Source of the DNA: Linnemannia schmuckeri
Lineage: Eukaryota > Mortierellomycota > Mortierellomycetes > Mortierellales > Mortierellaceae
Length of the DNA stretch: 64,000 nucleotides
Direction of reading: 5' to 3'
Assembly (NCBI GenBank): GCA_029449235.1
Contig: JANATG010000010.1
Coordinates: forward strand, 744,001-808,000
Positions 1 to 11,217 of the stretch are shown piece after piece; within the stretch, counting starts at the first letter, position 1; each line of letters begins with the position of its first letter. The notes beneath the pieces were generated by a model that did not search any database, was not told the origin of the DNA, and saw only the letters and a list, made by a program, of their open reading frames with translations. A program made the position numbers and the translations under genes.

Positions 1-618
1 TCTTTTCGACCTCAGCATCATAATGGACAGGAAGGTGTGTTCGGATCGACGACTACAGATCGGCAAGGGGGAGGTCGAGGTGATCGTTCGACCAAAGTGA
101 GCGCATGGCTAGGAGAGACTACAACGGATGAATGGGTGACCTTTGGCGATTGTGCTCTGTGGAGTAGCGCGGCATCTCCTGCAGTGTCGTACGATAATGG
201 CGGCGCTAATGGTTCTTCAGGAAGTCGATTCCCTAACCAGCATCGTCAGCACGGTCAGCCGCTGCACCAGTTATACCACAAGCCCGCCTTGGCGATGGGA
301 AACGCTTTCACCCATGGAATTTACCATCATCACCGCCACCAGGCATCATCCAACTGGATCCTGGGCGACTCTGATGAGCTTTTGGATCGACACCGAGTGG
401 CACGAGAGGCGGTAGATGAGGTGCAGGAGGCGTTGTCGAAGCTGGAGACGTTCACTGTGATGGATCTAGATTTTGTTCTGGAACGCAAAGGCTTGTATGA
501 ATCCCAAATTTTGATGCGGCAAGACGATATTTGGGTTCAGAGCGCCGGGTTCCGGGCGCTTCAGATGTTCTACTTGTGCTTGTTCCTGAGCATGATTTAC
601 CTCAGCGTTTTTCACTAG
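1..618 (+). CDS. 3' end of an unrecognised gene with a C-terminal hydrophobic segment
   Basis: The frame is open from base 1 to a TAG at 616-618, so the gene starts left of the window and only about 205 C-terminal residues are visible. The segment is rich in Gly, Ser and His (including a run of His near the middle), then becomes charged and probably helical (EAVDEVQEALSKLE). It ends in about 20 hydrophobic residues (ALQMFYLCLFLSMIYLSVFH) that reach the stop codon. That layout would fit a tail-anchored or multi-pass membrane protein. I recognise no family and assign no function. A possible polyadenylation signal (AATAAA) lies just after the stop, and only 108 bp separate it from the TEL2 start codon. 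Reading frame is fairly sure from the length of the open frame; identity is unknown. Confidence 0.55.
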   Translation, partial: SFRPQHHNGQEGVFGSTTTDRQGGGRGDRSTKVSAWLGETTTDEWVTFGDCALWSSAASPAVSYDNGGANGSSGSRFPNQHRQHGQPLHQLYHKPALAMGNAFTHGIYHHHRHQASSNWILGDSDELLDRHRVAREAVDEVQEALSKLETFTVMDLDFVLERKGLYESQILMRQDDIWVQSAGFRALQMFYLCLFLSMIYLSVFH

Positions 619-726
619 AAATAAAAAGCCACCAAAATTTGAATTGCCACCATTTCCCATGCTTTTGTACTTCGCGCTTGGCTCCCACGTTCACGTACGC
701 CCAACACAATCACAATCACCACGACT

Positions 727-3700
727 ATGACCAGTGCACGCGATTCGGAGGCAATCTCTGCGTACCTCTCTGACCTGCAGATTCAAGTCCGTGCTCCATC
801 ACCAGCATTGTCGACAGTCATTCGTGTTCTGGCCGAACCCTTGTCCTTTCTCGGATTCCTGAAATCACCCTCAACGAATGCGGCTCTGGATTCTCTGCCG
901 TCTTGGTCAGGACCCATAGAGCCAACAGCAGCCAGGCGGTTGTACTTTATTCAGCACCTGCTACCAAACCACCTCGAGTTCATATTGGACAGCATCACAG
1001 TTGACTGGCTGAGCGCTCTACCCTCAGCAGAGCAAACAGCCCTCTTCGACACCTACTTTATTCCAACTCTGGCGGCGCGAACAAAAGCTTTAGCAGATCG
1101 GAGTAGCTCTTGGGACTTTTCCACCGCAGCTGTGATGGCGCTGGTTTCATTGCAGACCTTAGTCGGTCGGATCAACCAGCGCTTTTCAGAGAACCATTCG
1201 TTTCTCAACAAGACTATCTTTAGGTTGCTCAAGAGGCTGTTGGAGGAATATTCGCTGTTGGATTATTTCAAGACCTGTTATCAAATTGAAGCAACAGCAG
1301 GGTCAGGATACTCGCAACAACTGCCAGCGGTGGCAGCAGTGGCTCAAGCAACTTGGGATTCATTTCTCTCCAAGCTCTTTTCTATTCCGACAAGGGTATC
1401 GAATGTGTTTGGAGCATCAAGACAATTTTCGAGCAACGCGGGCGACAGGACAGATCTTGAGAAGTGTTTTCAAGAGGGCTACTTTTTTGAGCAGCAGGCT
1501 GCCCAATTGCAGGAGTGCGTCAGCACGCTGTCTAGTTTGGAAGCAGAAGAGCGGCGACACCATGCCAAGGCGTTTGGAGTTGTAATCGCCAAGCTGTTGA
1601 GGCTAGGTTTTGGACGTGAGTGTTCAGAATCTGCTGGTCTGCGCTTGTTCGATCTCTGCAGTCTTAGACGCAGTTTCACAAGGCAATGTTTAACATATTA
1701 TTTTATTATTTTGAAAACCATAGGGACGCTTGTGAAATTGGTGGTTTCGACTCTTTGGGACAAGGACGCACCGGATGAAGCCCTAGGATGGAAGCTCTCT
1801 TTGACAGGCTTATCTTCAACGACGGCACAGACATTTTTGACTGCGCTAGCTGAGTACCTCAACAGGAATCAACTGGAAACAAGTCGGCTTTACGACTCAA
1901 CGGAGAAGAGCATGGACGGTTCACGACAGGAGGTTCACAAGGCGGCATACTTGCTATTTTCGCTTGGGTTTGGATTAGGGGAAGAGAGTAACGATATGGT
2001 TGAAGAGATTCTATTCCAAGGACGTATCTACGGGTCGGGAATGCTGCGTGCATTGATCTGCATTCAAAGTGGCTGGCCCACAGGTGTCAAATCACGCAAA
2101 GGTATTCATTGTCTTACTGCCTCATTTTTTTCGGTAGTAATGATATATGCCCCAAATAATGAAAAATTTCTCGTTGTCAAACATGTAGATTCTGTACTCG
2201 CCCATACCTTCATGCGAGCTCTGACAATATGGTCTGACACGATGTTAGTCAATCATGCCTCAATGGAATACCAAAAGTGTAAGTCGCACTGATTCATGTT
2301 TTTCAATGTTCGCAAGAAGCTTTGGTAGAAGACAAAGTGTGCATCTCATTAATATTTAGCATCCCTTGCTCTTGTTTAATATAGATATTTCTTATCAGCT
2401 GCTTTTAATGATTGGATACTTCAACACCTCGACTCTTCTGGAAATGGATGCGATCCCTATCTTTGGCAACGGAGTTGGGAACTGGCTGGAACTTGAAGTT
2501 TTCAAGAGAAAGCAGATTGGCTTGGTAAGTCAGCCCTTGAACACAACACGCCCATCTTCCATGCTGTTGTCGAGGAGCCGAATGTTCAGAAAGTGGTCAC
2601 ATCGTTGACCCATCATGTTTGTGAACACTCTAGATCGTTGCGGAGGAATTCTCAAGGGCAGTGGACACTATTGGATCGCCAGCAGAGTTTGGACTGGATT
2701 GTGCCGACTTGGATGTCAAGTTTGCTCGGTCTCTCGTACAGCTTAAGGATGGCGTCCATTCATATCAGCCTCAACCACAGACAGCAAAAGCAGATGCTGT
2801 CATCTCTGAAGGAAAGCGTGCACAGGCCGTTCATGGTTTCGATACAACACGCGGCGGGTCACAAGTGTTAGAGCTTACAGATTCGGATGACAACGAGGAC
2901 CCAGATGCGGCAACGGACGCGTTTCCTCGTTCTCACAGGCATCTAAGTGACGACGAAAGCAGTGACGACGACGACGATCTGAGGCCATATGAAATGGAGG
3001 ACGAGTCGGATCCCGATGAAGATATTGGGGCAGCCAGGAAACCCAAAGTGGCACCTCCTTTGTACCTGCGAGATCTGAGCACATATATCCGAGCGGATGA
3101 AGATCGTGAAAAAACCGAGATTGGACTACAACTGGCCGCAGAGTTGATCCGTCGCAAAGTCGGAAGTCTTGAACTTGGTGAGTTATAGTGTTGTTTTCAT
3201 GTCATTTGCATATGAGTTTTTGTGACATCGTACTGATACTTTGTTTTTGTACCTGGATGAAACTATAGAGGAACATGCTGAAGAACTAGCGAATTCGTTT
3301 ATTCACCTTCAGGACACGTTTGATACACCAGGCTTTTACAAGTTAAGAGAGGGCGCTTTGGTGGCGCTCGTTGTCTCATCACCCTTGCTTGTTTCTGGGT
3401 AAGTCCTCGTCCAGGAGTTCAAAGTGCGACCTGAGAGTTGAGTATGTAAAATACGACATCCATCTGATTCTCCATATTTTTACCATTATAGGGTTCTTAC
3501 GTTCCAATTCTATGAGAAAAAGAATTCATTAGGCCAACGGCTCAACATTTTAACCGCCCTTGCACTTGGTGCTCAGGAACTCTCAGGTTTCGATCAGTCA
3601 ACTCTTCCATTGTCGAAGGGGCAGTCGGGGCCTAACAGCAAGAATAGCAACCCAGCAACGACATCGACTAGTTTGACAACTCAGAGACCAACATTCGACA

Positions 3701-4550
3701 ATATCACTTCTACCATTTCTCTCGCAAGGACACGTCGATTTTCACAAAAGTCCAACATTGAGGCCAGTCGTCCTGCACCCAAGGCCAATGCGTTTGCTAA
3801 TCTGGCACCAGTGTTTTTGGGGGGTCTTTTGGGTCGATGGGGCGGCAACCGTGGAGCAGGAACTGAGCGTGGCTATGATGCGCTTCAGAGGGCGCCTACC
3901 ATGTTGCTCAAGAAGTTTGTTGTTACCCTGGGTGTCCTTGTCCATTATTCAGGTATGTCGCATGCATTTGGTACCACAATCTGTTGTTATCACTTGCAAC
4001 ACGTATCAACTTATATGGTTATACTTTCTCATCTTCCTTATTGTTAGGAAACTCGCCACATCTGCTGCCGATGACAAGGGAGTTGCTCCAGTTTTTGCTC
4101 GCTCTGCGGTACCATACTCCTCCCAGTCAACCTTCGCCGAGCTCATTTGGAGGCGTCAAATCACACCCACCAACTATGGATTACCTCTCTTCTATGCTAT
4201 CTGGGACGACATTGGCAACACCCACGATCACGTCCCTCAAACTACCGGGCGAGGCTGGATCTTCTTCAAACTTTAACTCATTTTCATCCATCACTACAGG
4301 GGTACCATTCAATGCGGACTTGGTTGAGAGTCTTTTGTTTGACCTCTTGATCCTTCTCACTCCTGCCTCGGGTGCCCTATCGGACGATCTGTTACTGCAC
4401 GAGTTTTATGTGGAGATAATGGAGACGCAGCAGTGGGCGATGGAGCTGTGGGATTCGCAGAAGCTGGAGCAGGGTAGTAATGACAAGGCCAGGATGTACT
4501 GTGCGGCGCTTTTGCAGCGATGTTTTGAGCTGATGAAGGTGTCGATGTGA
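727..4550 (+). CDS. TEL2: Telomere length regulation protein TEL2 (TELO2), TTT complex
   Basis: Eight exons: 727-1615, 1724-2101, 2189-2278, 2385-2524, 2634-3177, 3269-3398, 3492-3952, 4048-4550. They sum to 3135 nt, 1044 residues. Tel2 is the core of the Tel2-Tti1-Tti2 co-chaperone that stabilises PIKK kinases (TOR, ATM, ATR) with Hsp90. Identification rests on the middle region: an acidic patch with a DSDD element, then SSDDDDDLRPYEMEDES, PPLYLRDLSTYI, and RLNILTALALGAQELSG, which match the order and spacing of metazoan TELO2 (DDDDLxPYDM, PxYIRD, RxDILxxLxLAAQELS). The N-terminal half is helical-repeat-like. Introns 1 (108 bp) and 2 (87 bp) are multiples of three without stops and could be missed; their GT-AG borders and the restored family sequence support splicing. 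A possible AATAAA lies near 4570. The identification is sound; the weakest exon borders are those around 2102-2384. Confidence 0.9.
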
Positions 4551-5077
4551 ACCCTGCCAGGACATCGATAAAAATAAAATTATAAAAAGAGATAACTTTG
4601 CGCTTTGTAGGTCGTTCGTCATTTGTACTGAGCCCAGTGGCTGAGAGGGAATGGCTCTGGCGAGGACGACGGAGGAACAGAGGAGTCAGGGTGTGAAGAA
4701 CGGCGGTGCACTGCTCTCCCAATTTCATCGTCATTCGAGACGTGGGATTTGTGTATCTGTATGTGTCGAGTCTGTTTGAAGGTAAGGAATTCAAACCGGG
4801 GATGGACAGAGGACAAGCAAGGCAAGGCCACAGCCCCTTTTCACAGAAAAAGCACGTACCGGTCAGCCTGACCATCCCACACTCGCCCTTTTCTTTCTTT
4901 TCTTTCTCCCCTTTCTGCCCTTTTACACCTTTTTATCTCATACTTTGTCATCTTCATTCACACCAGATAACGACACTCGACACTCGACATTTGACATACG
5001 CAGACGAAATATCAGGACAAAACAGACGCAACATCAGCGCACACCTATACGCATACTAGCACCAGCTCACTTTGAAC
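4551..5077 (+). promoter_or_regulatory. TEL2 3' flank and promoter region of the KCH1-like gene
   Basis: No gene is visible. The left end carries AT-rich sequence with AATAAA-like hexamers after TEL2. About 4885-4945 is strongly pyrimidine-rich on the coding strand, followed by short ACTCGACA-type direct repeats near 4973-4990 and the ATG at 5078. The CT-tract then ATG order recurs at other genes of this window and is a known feature of filamentous fungal promoters; the transcription start is inferred only. Confidence 0.4.
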
Positions 5078-6926
5078 ATGGAGCCGCCACTGCCAGCACC
5101 ACCACGACCCTTCCAAGGGGCTCCTCCTCCACCATCCTCCTCCAACTCCTACAGCTTCACCGCAACTCCAGCCCGAGCCGGATCAGTCCTCCTTTCCGCA
5201 TCACCCATTACAATTCCCATCTTTTCCAAAGAGCTCGACCTCGCTTCCGTCGCCAACCCGCAAAAGCATTCGACCATCAAGCAATACCTTTTCGGCCTCC
5301 TCCTCTTCAAACCCATCCTCGCCCTCCTCCTCGATTGTTTCTCTCTCGTCTTCCTTTCCGCCTGGGTCCGCGGGTCTGCGGGCAAAGGAAACAGTTCAGG
5401 ATTGGTTATCTATGCGCTCGCCACAGCGGGGTCAATCGGGATAATGATCTATGGAGGATGGAGGGCGAGTCAGGTTCTGAGGAAGGGAAATATTCAGGGC
5501 ATTTTTGTGACGAGAGAGGCGTATCGGTTTGTGTGTTTGACGAGTCGGGACAAGTTTTTGTTCTTTGAGCGGGTTGGGCAGGGGTATGGGAAGCGGGATG
5601 CGCTCGTCTATTTTACCTGGTTTACGCTGAGAGGTAATATTGTTGTTTATTGTTATATGGTCTGAAAATATGGCTACATAAGGGCTGTGGTAGTCCTTGC
5701 CTTGGCAACTTCTATTTTTCGCCTACACATCCTCCTCTCCGTAAGCCGCATTTCCCAAACGTTCGTAATTAATTCCCTCCCCTTTCCTTCATTTGCTGTT
5801 TCGTACATGGATTTGGGTTCTCTATGAAAAAAATAGATTGGATGCAGCACCTCCTATGCGATCTCCCTCGTCTGGTTATCAATTGCACAATCCTCGGTCA
5901 AGTCGCCCATCAAAAATCGCTCGTCAACCAAGGACTGCCACCAACACTGAACATGCCAGAGCTGACAGGATTCACGCACTTCGTACTGGCGTGTAATATC
6001 ATGCTGCAGTTGTGCAACTTATTCCAGTTTCTGGGTGCTCTGGTCGTGTTGGTGATGGTCCGTAACGGCAAGTTGATATCGCTGAGGAAGGATGAGTACT
6101 TGCATACCTACTGCCAACGCAACTTGAATGTGAGGTAGGAGTCGTTTTTTTTTTTTTTTTTTTTTTTACTTCTGGCTTATGTTCGAAAAGAGCGAAAAAA
6201 AAAATGGCCGTTTGGGTGCAGTTTGTCAGAAATGACAGTCCTAATCTCGTACACGCGCCTTTTATCTGTTTGAAAATTACCAGCAAATTAATCTAATATT
6301 TTTTATGCATGTAATATAGGGTCGTTCGGTTGTTTAAACTGGCCAAGACACCAGGAGGAGGAACAGGAGCACCACTTCGACAGCACGACCAGCTGGCGCA
6401 GCAAATGGGACGATACAGAGCGGACGAGGAAGCAGGAATCGAACCAGAGGGAGGAATTGACCTCTCCCTCGCCTCATTGGCATGGGACACTGAGACCCAG
6501 GATGACGGTATCGACTATAACCATTATGCCTACAGGGCACGGCCCATCTCGTCTGGTCCACCTCCACGGACAGGAAGCAGCAGTGAAAGAATAGAGATGA
6601 CGGAAAAACCTACATCAGCACCAGCGTCAGCAACTGCATCTGCAGCACCGGGGTCTAGTTCGAGTTCAGCGCCGCCGCCACCGACATCCTCGTATCCTAC
6701 ACCTGTACCTGGATCATTCTCATATGCGCAGGTGCAGCATCTGCAGCAGATGCGGGAAAAGTATGGGGACAATAAGGAACTCTATGAACCTATGGAATGG
6801 AGGCCGCCTGTGCCACCTTCAGATGTAGTCCCATCACCGCTACGGCTGAACCATCTTCAGCAACAACAAAACAACAACAATTATTACAACAATAACAATG
6901 ACAACAACACGCGGGTGGATTTTTAG
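5078..6926 (+). CDS. KCH1-family low-affinity potassium transport protein
   Basis: Three exons: 5078-5633, 5837-6134, 6320-6926; 1461 nt, 486 residues. Kch1/Kch2 (Prm6) of yeast are plasma-membrane proteins that mediate potassium influx linked to calcium signalling. The protein has a Pro-rich N-terminus, two hydrophobic segments in exon 1 (around YLFGLLLFKPILALLLDCF and LVIYALATAGSIGIMIYGG), the loop YRFVCLTSRDKFLFFE, and in exon 2 WMQHLLCDLPRLVINCTI, which aligns with the family motif GWK-LL-A-PRQVINA-TLY. A further hydrophobic stretch and LRKDEYLHTYCQRNL match the family's C-terminal cytoplasmic start. The last 200 residues are low complexity, ending in an Asn/Gln run. Intron 1 is 203 bp; an alternative 60-bp splice gives a frame that loses the conserved motif. 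Intron 2 holds a T-run at 6145-6167. The ATG at 5078 is the first in frame. Confidence 0.75.
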
Positions 6927-9590
6927 ACGTAGTAAACAGCCAAATGACTCACTGTACACTGGCACAAATAGCCGAAGTGGACAAAGAGGAAGGAGGCAAG
7001 AGGTTCATCGGTTGGTATTCTATACTATCTAGGATAATAAATGGTCCTCTTCATCACGCCTCGTACAGATTCAGCTCAGACATGGGGCAAATTAACAAGT
7101 ACAACGCACGCATCGAATGAAGAGGTGGGGTAAACAATCCGGAAGAATAAGTGAGAGCAAATGGATGGTGGTAGAATACGAGAAGGAAGATATCTTCTTC
7201 GGTATTGTTGTTGGAGAAGAAGAGGCTACCAGCAGAGGTTGTAAATAAGGCCACCTGAGAGATAGGAAAACAATAATGAATTGTCTTAGGGGTCATGGGC
7301 ATGGCATGAATTTACTGCAAACAATAATAAGCAACAAAAACACAGTTGATCGATCGACCCCGTCTGTCGGCATGCATATTCCTCGCCCCTTAGTTCATCC
7401 ATGTCTGCTGGTAACAATGAATCTTTGTCGCATTAGAAAACAACAAAGTAACTGATATGGACAATTGAATATGAAGGAGTGATCGGAGCATACCAGCTAC
7501 TTGGTTTTCCAGACCCCACCTTGCCTTTTTCATTTTTTTTCGAATTTGTTGTTCATCCTTCCCTTTCTTCAATGTGTATAGCCTTAGCAGTGTTGATATC
7601 AGCACAGACTCTTCTCCTTCGGCTCACCTCCTTTAACTCTTCCCTCACTTTCTTCCGCTCCCTCCACATCTTCAAATGATAACAACATGACAAAAAGTTC
7701 TTGATGCGAACGACCAAACGCGTGATCAAGGAAGGAAAAAATAAGACACGCTTCTTTCTTTCATTCCATCACTCTTGTCCTACCATTGACGAGCAAACAG
7801 GTTGACTGGAGGGGATGAAAAAAAAGAAGTGAACATATTCCCCTTTCATCCATTCTTCCGCTTCCACACAGGTATTTTTTTTTCTTTTGTTTTCCTTTTT
7901 GCGTTTACTAACGGCAAGCGCAAAATTAGGGAGGGAAACCAAAGAATTACATTCATTATACATCACTGTCTGAAGTGAAAGCCTCTGCACTATATACAGT
8001 AGTACGTTAATTAAAACGAGCCAGGAGGAAGAATGTAAAGACACTTTTACTGTGTTGTAGTGAATGCCGAAGGAGCAGGGAGAAAGTAAGCGGGAAGGTT
8101 AACGGAAAATCTCGACCCTGAAAGACTTACTCTCCTTTCGTTTTCGTAAGTTGCACAACTGAGCAAGAATGTCTCAGATAGGCAGGTGTTGGGTCAGTTG
8201 GACAGTAATAGAAGAAATCGCTCACCTATTTTATATCCTTGCGTTCAGGTTTTTATATGAGAATGCATGATTCAATTTTGTTTGTTGTTTGCCTTTATTT
8301 GTTGTTGTTCGCTTTCATGCTTTCCTTCGCTTTATCCTGCTGCGTAGCTGTAGAAGGCGAAGAGTGAAGGAAAAGTGAAAACGTAAATGGCACGAGGAAC
8401 CAAATAAGTTGGACAGTGAATAAAATGGCAGATGCCTGAAAGGGAAAAAGGACGACGACAAGAAAGAACGAATGCTCAATCAAGTAGAAGTTATTTTTGA
8501 GGAGTCTTCCTTGTAGTAGAGGAAGGGAGGCGGTAGCGGGCATTTTCTATCTTTTGCTAGTGGAGAGAAGAGCAGTAAGTCGACATGAACTGGCACTCTG
8601 TTGTATGTGGAGACACATAGAAAGAGAATGAGAGACAGGAAGGAAAGGAGGGATGAAGGACTGACTCTCGAATAGCCTCTTGTTTGTTTGTTTTTTGTTC
8701 CTCGTCTTTGATTATGTTTTTTAGGCTATGTACGGAGTGCCTTCTGGAAGTTGAAGTCAACTTTGGAGAGAGAAGAGGGCATAACAAAGAGAAGTAGCAG
8801 GGGGATGAAGGAGGCAGGAGTTGAATGGACGTTAGTGGAGCGAGAGAGTTCCCACTCGCAAGATTGAGCATGCAGAGGAGGGATGTGAGAGCTTTATCTA
8901 ACTTTTCCTTGAGTGATGTTTGTCATTCAGTGGTATGGATATTTGTAACGAGACCCGATGTAAGGCATAATGAAGGACTGCATTACAGGCACAGATTCGG
9001 GTACAACTTAAAAGCACAGCATTGGAAAAAATAGCAACATGCGACCAGCTTGTGGAACAAACATACGCGTTCCTATCTTCTCTCACCTTCTCTTTCGCCT
9101 TTTGTCTTCAGCTCTGTTCATGTCAATGTCCTCTTTGTTGTTTGTTTGTTGTCGATGTTTTCCTCTTTGTCATTGCTAAAGTCCACATGGGCCTGCCTTC
9201 TACCTACATTCTAGTTGCATCATAGACAAATACGAATACACAAACGTACACGCAATCCATGCCGCAACATCCTCTACTTTTGTTCTGTGAATTTAAAAAT
9301 AAAGAAAACAAGACAAATGCGCCGCGGCTAGAGGCTGGGTACCTGAAAAAGGCGGTTTCATATTAAATGGATGACTCTCCCCCCGAAGGAACGGCTTCCC
9401 TTGGCATTCAGTCCCTTTCCAACCCTTTCTTCTCGTTCATCTCCTTCCCTCCACCCATCTACCTCCTTTCCCTTCCTTGTTTGCTTCCCATGGGTTTCCT
9501 TGACTTGCAGTCTTGGCACTAGCTTTTTTTTTTTTTTTTTTTTTTTGTTAATAGCTCCACATAATATTTACATTTAAAACGGCGTTCGAT
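6927..9590. other. 2.7 kb gene-poor stretch
   Basis: I find no gene here. Open frames are below 105 codons, lack coding-like third-position bias and contain no recognisable motif. The sequence is a patchwork of A/G-rich and C/T-rich blocks: plus-strand purine-rich at about 8340-8840, pyrimidine-rich at about 9380-9480. A T-run of about 24 sits at about 9523-9546, just before the pseudogene, and could be the pyrimidine tract of a lost or distant 3' splice site because TTAATAG follows it. Whether part of this stretch is transcribed as untranslated RNA cannot be told from sequence. Confidence 0.5.
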
Positions 9591-10984
9591 ATCTGCGAAG
9601 ACGACGACCATCAAAATGAAAAGTTTGACGAGTATGAAGATGTCAAGTAGTCTGCAGCCCGCCCCAAGTTCTACCGCCGTTGCAAGTTCTGGATCTTCTG
9701 CATCCCTCAAACCATCATTACTCTCATCATCGCTGTTATGCTGACCCTCTATGTGATCATGCCTAAAATAGCCCGGGGGTTGATGAATAAGGCTACCGTT
9801 AACTTTTCTCAGATTGTAAGTTTTATCCGGGCGTCGCTTTCTTTGTATTTATCGTGTGCCTGTCTGGGTAAATTATGCGAAGCAATTGACCTACCTGCCT
9901 ATACTAATAACAACAACCACTTCCATCTTCCCTTTCTCATTTCTTCCTTTAATTGGCGTATGCACGACGAATAAACCCAACTGACGCGCATTCGTTAAAT
10001 AGGGGATCACAATCTCCACCACAACATCAACAGATATTGTCATGGCCTGTGATATGGATCGCACTGGACCCGTGCATGCCGACATCTCCTTCCCTGGCAC
10101 TGTCACTGCCTCCTGGAATAACAAAGCCCTCAGCACAACCGTTATTCCCGGCACCAGCACCACCTCGTAAGTCACTTTTTCTTCTTCTTGTTCGTGTTGA
10201 AGCGTGCTTGTTTGTAACAGGTAACAGCATTCTGACAACTATTTCCTTGCCCCTTTCCCTCCTATACCGCCTCCAGCTGTGTACGGCGCCGACTGGACGG
10301 TCAAGATCCTGCCGACCACTGTCAACGATGGCATCCTCGAATGTCGATCACGGTCAACAACCCCTTCCTCTACGAATTCACCGTCTCGGGAGATTCAACT
10401 TCGGGCGAAAACGATTATACCTTCAACTCGTCCTACCTTACAGTCGACACCAAAGCAGGCACGCCCTTCACCCCCTTCACGTTCACCAACGATCTCAAGT
10501 ACACCATCAAGGCGGGCGAGTCGCTCTCTCTTACGTTCAAGATGCAGCTCCGCCATTTTGGAGATAAGCCTACGACGACCAAGTTTATCGACGAGTTTGT
10601 CATCGGTGCCGTCGCTGGTTCCATCCCAACATTGGGGGTCTTCTTTGCGCCTGTGGTTACTCTTACTGGGTCAATTACTGTGTTCCGGACTTTAGCAGCG
10701 GTATCTTCTACCCCTCGTCGTATGTAACCCTTCACACTGGACCTGACTTCCCGATGACCAAGGACTAGTTTTACAAGGGGTACAACGTCACAACCGTCCC
10801 TACTCCTGCTCCTACTCCTACTCCTGTGCCTTCCACAGTTTCTACACCCTCTGCCCTGCCTCCCTCGATTACAGCTCCACCAGTCACTCCCAGCCCTCCC
10901 ACTATTGCCTCTGCTACTCCCTCCCCTCCTTCTGTAGCCCCTCCTTCGCCTGATGTGAACCCTCCAGCTTCCCCTGCCTTATAG
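9591..10984 (+). pseudogene. Decayed single-pass membrane protein gene
   Basis: Three exon-like blocks keep GT-AG borders (to 9815; 10003-10166; from 10277), but the coding frame is broken. Block 1 has an acidic start (ICEDDDHQNEKFDEYEDVK), then an in-frame TAG at 9648-9650, then a basic residue cluster and one membrane span (IITLIIAVMLTLYVIM) with an LMNKATVNFSQI stalk. Block 2 reads GITISTTTSTDIVMACDM and on. In block 3 the C-biased coding frame (VYGADWTVKILPTTVND) is not the spliced frame; it shifts near 10340 into SITVNNPFLYEFTVSGD and again near 10681 into VPDFSSGIFYPSSYVTLHTG. A second TAG stands at 10766-10768 before a Thr/Pro-rich tail ending at 10984. No in-frame ATG is found. The layout (short cytoplasmic tail, one span, beta-rich ectodomain, Thr/Pro tail) suggests a cell-surface protein; the exact family is uncertain. 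Confidence 0.65.
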
Positions 10985-11217
10985 GTACCCTGTTTTTTTT
11001 TTTTTTTTTTTATTCTTCACTTACCTCCCTTATACCCATTTCTCATGCACCTTTTCATGAGGGCTTGTTAACCACTGAACAATTAGGAGTATTGACGATA
11101 TATTTTCTTTTACTTGTAATCAATTTTGAAAAGAAAAGTGCGCCACCAATCCCGAACATGTATTCGCGGCGCGAATCACTGTATTCAAAGTTTATTTACT
11201 ATGTACATTTTGTCTGC

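Noticed and set aside
5694..5740. Extra small exon in the KCH1-like gene
   Set aside because: It has GT-AG borders and keeps an open frame, but including it puts the next exon out of the frame that carries the conserved motif.
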